A stretch of DNA of 64,000 bases from Runella defluvii. GTDB taxonomy: Bacteria > Bacteroidota > Bacteroidia > Cytophagales > Spirosomataceae. A program made the translations under genes and the position numbers. Shown one piece after another: positions 20,643 to 27,711 of this stretch. The stretch spans positions 78,425 through 142,424 of the forward strand of contig NZ_JACIBY010000015.1 of assembly GCF_014195535.1 (NCBI RefSeq), in the 5' to 3' direction. Every line of letters begins with the position of its first letter. Position 1 is the first letter of the stretch. Under the pieces are notes generated by a model, which was not told the origin of the DNA, did no database searches, and saw nothing but the letters and a program-made list of their open reading frames with translations.

Positions 20643-21830
20643 CTAGCGAGTAACCCATAGTTTTTGAGAAACGCGGCCTCGGTCAGGCGTTTGGTATGTC
20701 ATAAAATAAAGCCCATTCTCCAGGATTTTATGGGGGCGAATCGTAAGGCTATTGTTAGAAGTTGCCTGAATTTCAAACGGAATTTCTTGTCCCAACATCG
20801 TTATCAGTCGCAAACGGTCAAGCTCAAGATTATCAAACTGTAGGCGGACACTGCTCCCGTCCGATGGGTTTGGATAAATAACAAACTGCGTTGCCTCGGT
20901 TTGAGGGCTAACAGCTATAATTTTTGAATAATCCGACGTGCCGTCTTTGTCCACCTGTTTGAGTCGGTAATAATTGACGCCAGGGAGTGGTGCTTCATCC
21001 AAAAAGCTGTAATTTATAACTTGACGAGAGTCGCCTGCGGAGGTAAGTTTCCCAATCGTAGCAAATTCTTTTAAATCGGTACTCCGCTCCACGTTAAAAT
21101 GGCTACTGTTGATTTCGAGCGCCGTTGCCCACGAAAGTCGTACCCGTTCAGCTTCTGCTTTTCCCCGAAAATACATCAATTGAACAGGGACAATATTTGA
21201 CCACGATAGACTCGACAAGAAGATACTTTGGGTACTAAGCGAACCATTTCTAGCGTCACTTCCACTGCCGTAAGTGAGCGTAAAGCGTTTTACGCCGCTA
21301 TTACGAAAATTGACCGTTGCGCGGGTAGTATCTAAGGGGTCGGTATTGAAACCAGACAATACTTTAATGTGTGGGGCTGTCCCGTTAGACAAAAAGGCAG
21401 TATTGGGGTTATAAGTAATTGTGGGTAAAATGCCTGCATTTTTGTCATCGTAAGCTTCGATAGCCACGCGATCTTGGTAATTACTAAAGCTCAACTCGCG
21501 GTCAATTCCCAATAAAGCAAACGATAAATTTGTGACAGGGTCGCTAAAAGTGAACGAAATCGTAACGACCTGCGTACGGCTTCCGAGGTTCATACTCAAC
21601 CACAGCCCCCGCGAGTCAGTGCGTGGGGTGTTATTGTTAAAACGGTTGGTTGACCCTTGAATGTTGGCTGTTACGGTTACGGCAGGTGTACCTAAGTTCG
21701 TAAAAGTATGTGACAACGACCCGTCGGGAAGCCATTTGGTGGTTTCTGATTCCGACGTTAGGTCAACAAAGCCCTGCCCAAACGAAAGTTGAGTGCAAAG
21801 TACCGCCAACAAAACCAATAAACCCCTCAT
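20643..21830 (-). CDS. Exported protein with T9SS C-terminal sorting domain
   Basis: 395 residues from the ATG at 21830 (MRGLLVLLAVLCTQLSFGQ, a clean signal peptide; a further in-frame ATG seven codons upstream would add MCNCLRF). The middle is beta-rich with no family I can name. About 200-300 resembles the linker common in Cytophagales T9SS proteins (VPVQLMYFRGKAEAERVRLSWATALEINSSHFNVERS), and the last 80 residues are a type A sorting domain (FVIYPNPSDGSSVRLQF ... LENGLYFMTYQTPDR ... QKLWV). It should be exported by Sec, moved across the outer membrane by the type IX system, and cleaved at the cell surface. Probably a surface or secreted structural or adhesive protein. Confidence 0.87.
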   Translation of the reverse strand: MRGLLVLLAVLCTQLSFGQGFVDLTSESETTKWLPDGSLSHTFTNLGTPAVTVTANIQGSTNRFNNNTPRTDSRGLWLSMNLGSRTQVVTISFTFSDPVTNLSFALLGIDRELSFSNYQDRVAIEAYDDKNAGILPTITYNPNTAFLSNGTAPHIKVLSGFNTDPLDTTRATVNFRNSGVKRFTLTYGSGSDARNGSLSTQSIFLSSLSWSNIVPVQLMYFRGKAEAERVRLSWATALEINSSHFNVERSTDLKEFATIGKLTSAGDSRQVINYSFLDEAPLPGVNYYRLKQVDKDGTSDYSKIIAVSPQTEATQFVIYPNPSDGSSVRLQFDNLELDRLRLITMLGQEIPFEIQATSNNSLTIRPHKILENGLYFMTYQTPDRGRVSQKLWVTR

Positions 21831-21898
21831 AAATCGTAAACAGTTACACATTCTCGTTGTTATTTTGATTCTACAAAATATATACGTAAGAAATGAAA

Positions 21899-21906
21899 CA
21901 AAGATA
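21899..21906 (-). promoter_or_regulatory. Candidate -7 box (TATCTTTG) for the T9SS cargo gene
   Basis: On the minus strand TATCTTTG matches TAnnTTTG exactly, 68 bases before the ATG at 21830. No TTTG stands at the expected -33 distance, so support is partial. Confidence 0.4.
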
Positions 21907-21940
21907 GTTAAACTTTGTAAAAAAGTTACATTAAGCTTTC

Positions 21941-23386
21941 TTACAATTCATTAGCAAACTCAATTGCCTTTCTCAAGGCGGCTAGCTTGTTGTTCACTTC
22001 TTGCATTTCAGAGGCAATATTTGACTTGGCTACAACTCCCATGCCAGCTTGGTAAAACAACGTATTGTTTTTACTCAAAAATGTACGAATCGTAATGCAG
22101 TGGTTGAAGTCGCCGTTGAAACTAATATGCCCAAGTGCGCCGCCATAAATGCTACGATTGGTACGTTCGAGGCGATTGATGATGGTCATGGCGTTGTGTT
22201 TGGGTGCTCCCGAAAGCGTTCCTGCGGGGAATGTATCTGCCACAAGTTGAAGCGGATTTACCCCTTCACTCATCTTGCCCGTTACTTTTGAAACAAGGTG
22301 GATAACGTGCGAGAAAAACTGAGCTTCTTTGTAGGTTTCTACTTTTACCACGTCGCAGCTACGGCTCAAATCATTACGGGCAAGGTCAACGAGCATCACG
22401 TGTTCGGCCGTTTCTTTGGGGTCAGCGGCGAGTTGGCGGGCTAGTTCGGCGTCTTTTTCGTCGTCGCCAGTGCGGCGGAAAGTACCTGCAATGGGGTGGA
22501 TTTCGGCGTGGCCGTTTTTGATAAAAATTTGTTTCTCGGGCGACGAACCAAATACTTTGTAGCCGCCAAAGTCGAAGAAAAACAAGTAGGGTGAAGGGTT
22601 AACCGAACGCAAAGCACGGTAAACGTTGAACTCGTCACCTTCAAATTTTTTGCTGAATCTTCGCGACGGAACAATCTGAAAAACGTCGCCGCGTAAGCAG
22701 TGGTTGATGCATTGTTGGATGATACCCTCCATTTCGGGGTCGGTTACGTTGCTCTGCTCACTTTCTTGGGCTTTAAAGCGGAAAGTAGCCATTTTAGGCG
22801 CTTTTACAATCATTTCGAGCGAGTCTAAGTCCATACCCATCGACTTGCTATGATTCGCGTCGTCGCGCGTTACGCCATAATCGTGTTCAAAAAGATATAC
22901 TTCGTCTTTGAAGTGGTTGAAGGCAATCACAAACCGGTACACCCGATACACCATCTGCGGAATGGCATTGTCAGGGGTTTTTTCTTGAATCTCAATGTCT
23001 TCAAAATACTCAACCGAATCGTACGTAATATGTCCAAACAAGCCTCCGTTGATGAAAGGGTGCTCGTTTTTAGGGGCGTCGAAGCGGTGAATAAAATCAT
23101 GCAACGTCTGCATGGCCTGTTTGCGATAAGGCAAGCGGAACGTTTCTTCACTGCCATCAGGAAAGGTTTGAGTGACAACGTCTTCGTCGATGACAAAAGA
23201 AGCAACGGGGTCGCAAGCGATGACGCTAAAGCCGTGTTCCATGCCGTGGTACTCGGCACTTTCGAGCATTACGGTATAAGGAAACTTATCGCGAAGTTTG
23301 AGATAAACGCCCACGGGCGTAAGCATGTCACCTAGCAATTTTCTGCTTTGGGTACTGATTTTGAAGGTAGTGTCGGTGGTTGTCAT
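21941..23386 (-). CDS. trpE: Anthranilate synthase component I
   Basis: 481 residues; converts chorismate plus ammonia from the TrpG glutaminase to anthranilate, first step of tryptophan synthesis. N-terminal domain contains MLESAEYHG, the counterpart of the LLES motif that binds feedback-inhibiting tryptophan in TrpE and favours TrpE over PabB. The chorismate-binding domain has FQIVPSRRFSKKF, SPYLFFFDFGG, SSPEKQI, GTFRRTGDDEKDAELA, MLVDLARNDLSRSC and GTLSGAPKHNAM. ATG at 23386. No trpG, trpD or other trp gene is adjacent, so it is a stand-alone trpE, controlled by the leader/attenuator described separately. Confidence 0.95.
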   Translation of the reverse strand: MTTTDTTFKISTQSRKLLGDMLTPVGVYLKLRDKFPYTVMLESAEYHGMEHGFSVIACDPVASFVIDEDVVTQTFPDGSEETFRLPYRKQAMQTLHDFIHRFDAPKNEHPFINGGLFGHITYDSVEYFEDIEIQEKTPDNAIPQMVYRVYRFVIAFNHFKDEVYLFEHDYGVTRDDANHSKSMGMDLDSLEMIVKAPKMATFRFKAQESEQSNVTDPEMEGIIQQCINHCLRGDVFQIVPSRRFSKKFEGDEFNVYRALRSVNPSPYLFFFDFGGYKVFGSSPEKQIFIKNGHAEIHPIAGTFRRTGDDEKDAELARQLAADPKETAEHVMLVDLARNDLSRSCDVVKVETYKEAQFFSHVIHLVSKVTGKMSEGVNPLQLVADTFPAGTLSGAPKHNAMTIINRLERTNRSIYGGALGHISFNGDFNHCITIRTFLSKNNTLFYQAGMGVVAKSNIASEMQEVNNKLAALRKAIEFANEL

Positions 23387-23416
23387 GTATCATTTGAGAT
23401 TGAGGTGCATAAAAAT

Positions 23417-23451
23417 AAAAAGCCCGCTGTTTGATGAACAGCGGGCTTTTT
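23417..23451 (-). terminator. Attenuator terminator in the trpE leader
   Basis: Minus-strand hairpin: 15 bp (23437-23451 with 23417-23431), 5-base loop, GC-rich core GCCCGCTG, followed by TTTTATTTTT, ending about 30 bases before the trpE ATG. It also lies 152 bases downstream of the upstream gene's stop codon, but its position after a Trp-rich leader peptide and its overlap with a competing pairing make it an attenuator rather than only an end-of-gene terminator. Confidence 0.9.
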
Positions 23452-23487
23452 TGGGTAAAAAAGTGAGCATAGTGCTATCTGTTCATC
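23433..23487 (-). promoter_or_regulatory. Antiterminator pairing in the trpE leader
   Basis: In the transcript GATGAACAG (genome 23487-23479), covering the last leader codon, the stop codon and the bases after it, is perfectly complementary to CTGTTCATC (23441-23433), which forms the apical part of the terminator's 5' arm plus its loop. The 9-bp pairing excludes complete terminator formation. A ribosome stalled at the Trp codons (23512-23504) leaves GATGAACAG free; one that reaches the stop codon (23485-23483) covers it. Confidence 0.8.
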
Positions 23488-23539
23488 TCGGAAAAGAAGA
23501 ACGCCACCACCAGCTTGTATTTTTTACGTTTGGATTCAT
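23483..23539 (-). CDS. trpL: Trp-rich leader peptide of trpE
   Basis: An 18-residue ORF, MNPNVKNTSWWWRSSFPR, with three tandem TGG codons (codons 10-12, 23512-23504). Trp is the rarest codon, so three in a row in a short ORF directly before trpE is strong evidence for ribosome-mediated attenuation. A promoter with perfect Bacteroidota boxes ends only four bases before the ATG, so the mRNA is likely leaderless or nearly so, as known for trpL of Sinorhizobium meliloti. The symbol is given by function and position, not by sequence homology to proteobacterial TrpL. Confidence 0.88.
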   Translation of the reverse strand: MNPNVKNTSWWWRSSFPR

Positions 23540-23543
23540 GTCA

Positions 23544-23574
23544 CAAAAGTACAATCGTGTTTTAAAAAACCAAA
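23544..23574 (-). promoter_or_regulatory. Promoter of the trpL-trpE transcript
   Basis: On the minus strand TTTG (23574-23571), a 19-base spacer, then TACTTTTG (23551-23544). Both boxes match the Bacteroidota primary-sigma consensus (TTTG / TAnnTTTG) exactly. The predicted start site falls at or next to the leader-peptide ATG at 23539. Confidence 0.75.
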
Positions 23575-23602
23575 TTTTTATTTTGAGAGGTGTTGAGAAC
23601 CC

Positions 23603-24190
23603 TTACTTTTTCTTGTAGAAGTTATAGATGACCGATACCTGCAACGTGCGGTTGTAGAGCGACTCGGTAGAAGTGCTCGAAATATTGGTAAAACCGTGTA
23701 CGTAGCGAAGGTTGAGGCTAAAGTCTTCGGCCATGTCCATAAAATCAAAGCGAAGTCCAGAGCCTAAGCTAAACTCATTTTTACGAAGGGGAACAATTGT
23801 GTTTGGGTTGTGAAGCAAGTAGCTGATTTCGGGAGCTACTTCCAACGTAAGACCTTCGGTGATGGTATAGCCTACCGTTGGTACAAAACTTCCGTAGTTG
23901 AAGTTATTCCGAACTACCTGAAATTCACCCTTGAACGTTCCTCCGCGTACAGAAAGCTGTACTTCGGGCTGGAACACCCATTTTCTATCGGGCGTACGAT
24001 AACGAAAAAACACGCCCAAATTAGGGTGTGATTGGCGTTTGAGGCTGTAAATAAAGTTTGGAGAATAGGTACTTCGCGCAATGTTCAAGCCTGCCTTTAC
24101 CCCAAAATGTGGTTTAAGATAGAGCGTTTGGGCGGAAGAACCGAAGGTTAAAAACGCGAAAAAAAGTAATAATTTGTGTCTCAAATTCAT
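23603..24190 (-). CDS. Outer-membrane beta-barrel protein
   Basis: 195 residues. Signal peptide MNLRHKLLLFFAFLTFGSSAQ, then alternating hydrophobic/polar strands beginning GVKAGLNIARSTYSPNF, the usual opening of the Bacteroidota PorT/OmpW-like 'outer membrane protein beta-barrel' group, and ending in strands with aromatic residues (RTLQVSVIYNFYKKK). Size suggests an 8-stranded barrel. No specific function can be read. It lies 24 bases downstream of yqgE on the same strand, so the two are probably co-transcribed. Confidence 0.8.
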   Translation of the reverse strand: MNLRHKLLLFFAFLTFGSSAQTLYLKPHFGVKAGLNIARSTYSPNFIYSLKRQSHPNLGVFFRYRTPDRKWVFQPEVQLSVRGGTFKGEFQVVRNNFNYGSFVPTVGYTITEGLTLEVAPEISYLLHNPNTIVPLRKNEFSLGSGLRFDFMDMAEDFSLNLRYVHGFTNISSTSTESLYNRTLQVSVIYNFYKKK

Positions 24191-24214
24191 TGTGATAGTT
24201 AATTAAATAGTCAT

Positions 24215-24769
24215 CTAATTCAAGCTAGGGTCGGTTGGAAAATGTGATTTGACCCTATACTCGCCTCCCATTCGTCTCAAAACTGCTCTCCACAGCTGTT
24301 CGGAAGGAGTGGTAAATAAAAATGATGGATCGGCATCGGCCACAATCCACGCATTTTGGTTGATTTCTTCCTCCAGTTGCCCTCCCGACCAGCCTGAATA
24401 CCCAATGAAAAAACGTATATCTTGCTCGGTTATTTTGCCAACGTTGAGAAGGCTTACAATTTGTTCAAAATCACCACTCCAGAAACAGTTTTCGCCTACT
24501 GGAATGGCGTCTTCAATAAACGGGAGTTGGTGTAAAAAATGCAAGGTGTTTTGCTCGACAGGCCCACCCAAGTACAACGGAAGGTTGTTGACAACGGGCT
24601 CGCGCAAAACGTCGTTTAAGCTCAAATTGGTGGTTTGATTAAGGACTAGCCCAAACGTACCTTGCTCGTTGTGCTCGCACATAAACACAACACTTCGCTC
24701 AAAATTGGAGTCGTCTAAGAAGGGTTCTGCAATCAAAAGTTTTCCTGTAGTGGGCTTTTTTATTGGCAC
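24215..24769 (-). CDS. YqgE/AlgH family protein
   Basis: 184 residues of the YqgE/AlgH (DUF179) family, whose molecular role is not established. Typical features are the opening GKLLIAEPFLDDSNFERSVV, FMCEHNEQGTFGLVLNQ, the LYLGGPVEQNTLHFLH core and the FFIGYSGWSGGQLEEEINQ segment. No signal peptide or membrane helix, so cytoplasmic. Start ATG at 24769. It precedes the beta-barrel gene, and is separated by about 60 bases from the PP-loop ATPase gene upstream. Confidence 0.92.
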   Translation of the reverse strand: MPIKKPTTGKLLIAEPFLDDSNFERSVVFMCEHNEQGTFGLVLNQTTNLSLNDVLREPVVNNLPLYLGGPVEQNTLHFLHQLPFIEDAIPVGENCFWSGDFEQIVSLLNVGKITEQDIRFFIGYSGWSGGQLEEEINQNAWIVADADPSFLFTTPSEQLWRAVLRRMGGEYRVKSHFPTDPSLN

Positions 24770-24830
24770 AATCTTCGTCTGTTTGTGAAATAAGACCTTT
24801 CAGAAGACAAAAATAAGGTTTTTTTCTTGG

Positions 24831-25547
24831 TTACTGAATAGGCATTGGAGGAACTAAATCGGTAAAAAAATAAGTAGTCGTGATGGCAGTGCCTTCGGCG
24901 GTGGTATAATGGTACGTTTTTTCGACCGTTTCTCCGATTTGAAAACGGATTGGTTCTGAAAAATAGGGAGCGTCAAAAACAAAGGTGTGAAACTCCCCAT
25001 TTTCGCCGCAAGGGTCGATGTGTGAAGGTAAATCTTTGACAAAATCGGCATCCAATACCCGTCCGCAAAACGATTTGTCGAGCACATCGCCATTGACACT
25101 CACGACGATAGTTTGAAAACCGTTTGTCCAAAATTCGTTTAATAATTCGAGAGAAGCCCGTTTCCACAAGGGAAAAACGCCCGTCAGTCCCAGGGGCCGC
25201 AGTCGCTCTTCGCGGTGTTGCCGAAGGTCTTCTAAAAAAATATCACCAAAGACCGAATGCGTTATGCCCGATGCTACCAAAGGCGTCAATGTCTCAGCCA
25301 TGCGGTGGTGGTATTCTTCCATCGAAACGGTTTCGGGCAGTCGAAGCTTGACGAGCGGTAGCCCTAGGGCTTGTGCTTGTTGGTCAAGAAGTTCTTCGCG
25401 CACACCGTGCATCGACACCCGCCCATACGCCTCATTGACGGTCGTCAGTAGCTGCGTTACGTCCATGGTGGGGTGTTGCAAAACGTGATAAAGAGACAAA
25501 GCAGAATCTTTGCCTCCCGACCAGTTCATGAGGGTTTTGTGTTTCAT
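24831..25547 (-). CDS. PP-loop ATPase, diphthine-ammonia-ligase (Dph6/COG2102) family
   Basis: 238 residues. The N-terminal nucleotide-binding loop is SGGKDS (residues 10-15), characteristic of the PP-loop superfamily; further family segments are YGRVSMHGVREELLDQQAQALGLP, GDIFLEDLRQHREERL and the C-terminal DPCGENGEFHTFVFDAPYF. In eukaryotes Dph6 amidates diphthine on EF2, but bacteria have no diphthamide, so the substrate here is unknown. Its start codon overlaps the stop of the DUF6580 gene by four bases (ATGA, 25544-25547), which implies translational coupling and a shared task. Confidence 0.9.
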   Translation of the reverse strand: MKHKTLMNWSGGKDSALSLYHVLQHPTMDVTQLLTTVNEAYGRVSMHGVREELLDQQAQALGLPLVKLRLPETVSMEEYHHRMAETLTPLVASGITHSVFGDIFLEDLRQHREERLRPLGLTGVFPLWKRASLELLNEFWTNGFQTIVVSVNGDVLDKSFCGRVLDADFVKDLPSHIDPCGENGEFHTFVFDAPYFSEPIRFQIGETVEKTYHYTTAEGTAITTTYFFTDLVPPMPIQ

Positions 25548-26134
25548 TTAACCACCGATAACTGTGGAAAACGAACTTTGAGTAATTCAAAGCCACCAAA
25601 GAAAATCGCACCGTAGGCAAGCGTACCTGCTAGGAAATTGCGCATGAAAGGAAAACCTTGTGCCAATGCTTGTTGTAGCCCTGCCCAGTCGCGACTGAGA
25701 GGAAGCTGCGTGCGAATGTCAGTTCCGCCGCTTAACCAGACCGTAAAATCAGATAAAACCCAATGAGTGACGGCTGCCGCAATGCTGGCTACGACAATGT
25801 TTTTGAGGCTTACCTTTTTTAAAAGTACGTTGCCAAGGAGGACAACCAATGCGAAAATGCCATATACCCAGTACCAGCCGTCGTAAATAAAACCATATTG
25901 GCCGCCATAAATCACGTTATTGATGACCATATCGCTGATAAAAAGGGTCAGAAGAGGGAAAAACAAGGCTTTTCCGCGCTGCGAAAAATAAGCGCCTGCA
26001 AATAGCCCCATGGCCCCAATGGGCGTGAAGTTGGCGACGGCGGAGGGCTGTGCTACGTTGATGATGCGAATCAAAGCAAGGACAAGAATGAAGCACAGTA
26101 GGGTCGTAAAACGAGGATTGATTGATTGTTTCAT
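25544..26134 (-). CDS. DUF6580-type integral membrane protein
   Basis: 196 residues with about five membrane segments: TTLLCFILVLALIRIINV, TPIGAMGLFAGAYF, ALFFPLLTLFISDMVIN, WYWVYGIFALVVLLGNVLL, IVVASIAAAVTHWVLSDF and FLAGTLAYGAIFFGGFELL. The N-terminal topology (a helix, then an ANFTPIGAMGLFAGAYF reentrant-looking stretch) resembles substrate-binding S components of ECF-type transporters; I offer this as a resemblance only. Translationally coupled to the PP-loop ATPase gene. I looked for a cobalamin riboswitch upstream and found none. Confidence 0.8.
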   Translation of the reverse strand: MKQSINPRFTTLLCFILVLALIRIINVAQPSAVANFTPIGAMGLFAGAYFSQRGKALFFPLLTLFISDMVINNVIYGGQYGFIYDGWYWVYGIFALVVLLGNVLLKKVSLKNIVVASIAAAVTHWVLSDFTVWLSGGTDIRTQLPLSRDWAGLQQALAQGFPFMRNFLAGTLAYGAIFFGGFELLKVRFPQLSVVK

Positions 26135-26156
26135 AATTTTTTGATAAATGGTATAG

Positions 26157-26209
26157 AAAAAAGGGAAACCCTCTCTTCGGCCTTATCAAAACAAGGCAAA
26201 AGAGAGGGT
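26157..26209 (-). terminator. Terminator after the DUF2795 gene
   Basis: Minus-strand hairpin with a 10-bp lower stem (26200-26209 with 26168-26177, ACCCTCTCTT type) and a 5-bp upper stem (GCCTT/AAGGC), followed by TTTCCCTTTTTT. It separates DUF2795 from the DUF6580 gene. Confidence 0.85.
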
Positions 26210-26250
26210 CAGCAAAGTCGCTCTTTAACTGAAGACTACAGAGAAATTGA

Positions 26251-26472
26251 TCAGTATTCGTCTTCGTTGAAGAAGAAGTCGTCTTTGGTAGGGTAATCTG
26301 GCCAAATCTCCTCGATACTTTCGTAGGGTTGGCCATCGTCTTCAAGTTCTTGAAGGTTTTCGACTACTTCTAACGGTGCTCCTGTGCGAATAGCAAAGTC
26401 AATTAATTCATCTTTTGTAGCGGGCCAAGGCGCGTCTTCTAAATAGGAGGCTAGTTCCAATGTCCAATACAT
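26251..26472 (-). CDS. Small acidic DUF2795 protein
   Basis: 73 residues, very acidic, matching the DUF2795 family (MYWTLELASYLEDAPWPATKDELIDFAIRTGAP...): a short helical domain with the ASYLEDAPWPATKDELIDFA core and an acidic tail FFFNEDEY. No signal peptide. Function unknown to me. It is a monocistronic unit: 140 bases of AT-rich spacer separate it from nuoC, and a strong terminator follows it. Confidence 0.88.
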   Translation of the reverse strand: MYWTLELASYLEDAPWPATKDELIDFAIRTGAPLEVVENLQELEDDGQPYESIEEIWPDYPTKDDFFFNEDEY

Positions 26473-26612
26473 ACTCTCTTCCTTTTATTGGTTCTAAAAT
26501 AGGTTAATTATCCAGTCGAATTGTGAAAATCCAACGTTTTTGGGCTGGAAAATGTTGCGAAGGATAGTATTTTTTTTGAATATGTCAAGAAGTTTTTTTT
26601 AAGCCCTGATAA

Positions 26613-27110
26613 TCAATAAATTACTTTTATGCCATGATAGAATTCTTGCGCTTGGTAGTCCTTCCGAAGCGGGTGTCCATGCCAATCGTTGGGAAGTAAG
26701 ATGCGCCGCAAGTCGGGATGGTTCTCAAAGAAAATTCCTACCAAATCGTACGTTTCCCGCTCGTGCCAATCGGCCGTTCGCCAAATGGAGGATACCGAAG
26801 GTACCTTGGGCGGTGTGCCATCAGCAGGGCGCTCAACGGTGACTTTGATGGCTAAATTATGCTCATACGGAATCGACGTCAAATGATAAATCACTTCCAT
26901 CGTGTTGGCGGCTGGGCCATTGTCGATGCCCGTAACACAAGCCAAATAATCAAAAAACAGGCGTTCGTCGTTGGCCAAAAACTGACACAGTTCGAACAAC
27001 TGGTTTGCCTGAATTTGCACAATGGGTTGGTTGGCTTTTTGGTTGACGACAGAAAACGAATCTATCCCAAACTGTTCGGTCAGTACCTGCGTTATTTCTG
27101 AAAATATCAT
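26613..27110 (-). CDS. nuoC: NADH-quinone oxidoreductase subunit C
   Basis: 165 residues from the ATG at 27110 (MIFSEITQVLTEQFGID); a TTG five codons earlier is possible but less likely. The subunit is part of the peripheral arm of complex I next to NuoB and NuoD. The family signature ERETYDLVGIFFENHPDLRRILLPNDW followed by GHPLRKDY is intact. It is the separate C form, not a NuoCD fusion. nuoB lies 20 bases upstream on the same strand. No nuoD follows; the next gene is DUF2795. Confidence 0.95.
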   Translation of the reverse strand: MIFSEITQVLTEQFGIDSFSVVNQKANQPIVQIQANQLFELCQFLANDERLFFDYLACVTGIDNGPAANTMEVIYHLTSIPYEHNLAIKVTVERPADGTPPKVPSVSSIWRTADWHERETYDLVGIFFENHPDLRRILLPNDWHGHPLRKDYQAQEFYHGIKVIY

Positions 27111-27130
27111 GAGGGTAAGGCTCAATTAGG

Positions 27131-27655
27131 CTACACGTTTTCTTTTTCTATTTCGAGCAAAAGCGTAGGTGCAAGCGGGTGTTCGTTGCTAATTTTTTCC
27201 TGTAGTTTCAAAAACCCACCAATCAATGCCTCGGGGCGCGGTGGGCAGCCAGGTACATATACATCCACGGGGATGATTCTATCTACTCCTTTCACGACGT
27301 GGTAGCCATGCTCCCAATAAGGCCCGCCGCAGTTGGAGCAGCTTCCCATCGAAATCACGTAGCGAGGCTCTGGCATTTGCTCATAAAGGCGTCGGATGCG
27401 GTCGGCCATTTTGAACGTTACGGTGCCTGCCACAATCATCACGTCCGACTGGCGAGGCGAAGGCCGCGGAAAAATTCCGAAACGTTCCAAGTCGTAGTTG
27501 GACGCGTACGAGGCCATCATTTCGATGGCGCAACAGGCCAATCCAAATCCCATCGGCCAAAGCGACGAAAGCCGCGACCAATTGAGCAAGTCTTCGACGC
27601 TGGTGACAATCACCCCGCCATCTCCTGTTTTGAGTCTATTGTTTTGTAAATCCAT
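27131..27655 (-). CDS. nuoB: NADH-quinone oxidoreductase subunit B
   Basis: 174 residues from the ATG at 27655 ([20 protein letters not shown]); a TTG at 27688 would add 11 residues that only translate a palindromic element and is rejected. NuoB carries the terminal N2 [4Fe-4S] cluster that passes electrons to quinone. The ligands are present: Cys41-Cys42 (LACCAIEMM), Cys106 (GSCSNCGG) and Cys137 (GCPPRPE). In most genomes nuoA precedes nuoB; here the upstream gene is a KdsC-like phosphatase, so nuoBC is separated from the rest of complex I. Confidence 0.96.
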   Translation of the reverse strand: MDLQNNRLKTGDGGVIVTSVEDLLNWSRLSSLWPMGFGLACCAIEMMASYASNYDLERFGIFPRPSPRQSDVMIVAGTVTFKMADRIRRLYEQMPEPRYVISMGSCSNCGGPYWEHGYHVVKGVDRIIPVDVYVPGCPPRPEALIGGFLKLQEKISNEHPLAPTLLLEIEKENV

Positions 27656-27677
27656 GCTACGCGTTATCGGAGTGCTA

Positions 27678-27692
27678 AACTTTGACAAAGTT
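27678..27692. repeat. AACTTTGACAAAGTT palindromic element
   Basis: 15-base near-palindrome (7-bp arms around one base) between the phosphatase and nuoB. The same sequence occurs in the palindrome at 14510-14542, again followed by AG. On the minus strand it reads TAACTTTG, matching the -7 promoter consensus, about 30 bases before the nuoB ATG. Confidence 0.6.
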
Positions 27693-27711
27693 AGGTAAAA
27701 CGTTGTGAAAG

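Noticed and set aside
20633..20647. (AGCT)n tract as a phase-variation microsatellite
   Set aside because: It lies around the stop codon and terminator, only about four units long, and changes in its length would not switch a gene on or off.
26135..26250. Cobalamin riboswitch upstream of the DUF6580/PP-loop pair
   Set aside because: I looked for a B12-box-like GCCACTG and the multi-stem layout; the region is mostly the upstream gene's terminator and is too short.
27656..27688. Longer N-terminus for NuoB using TTG at 27688
   Set aside because: Same reason: the extension reads through the AACTTTG palindrome, and MDLQNN at 27655 fits the family.
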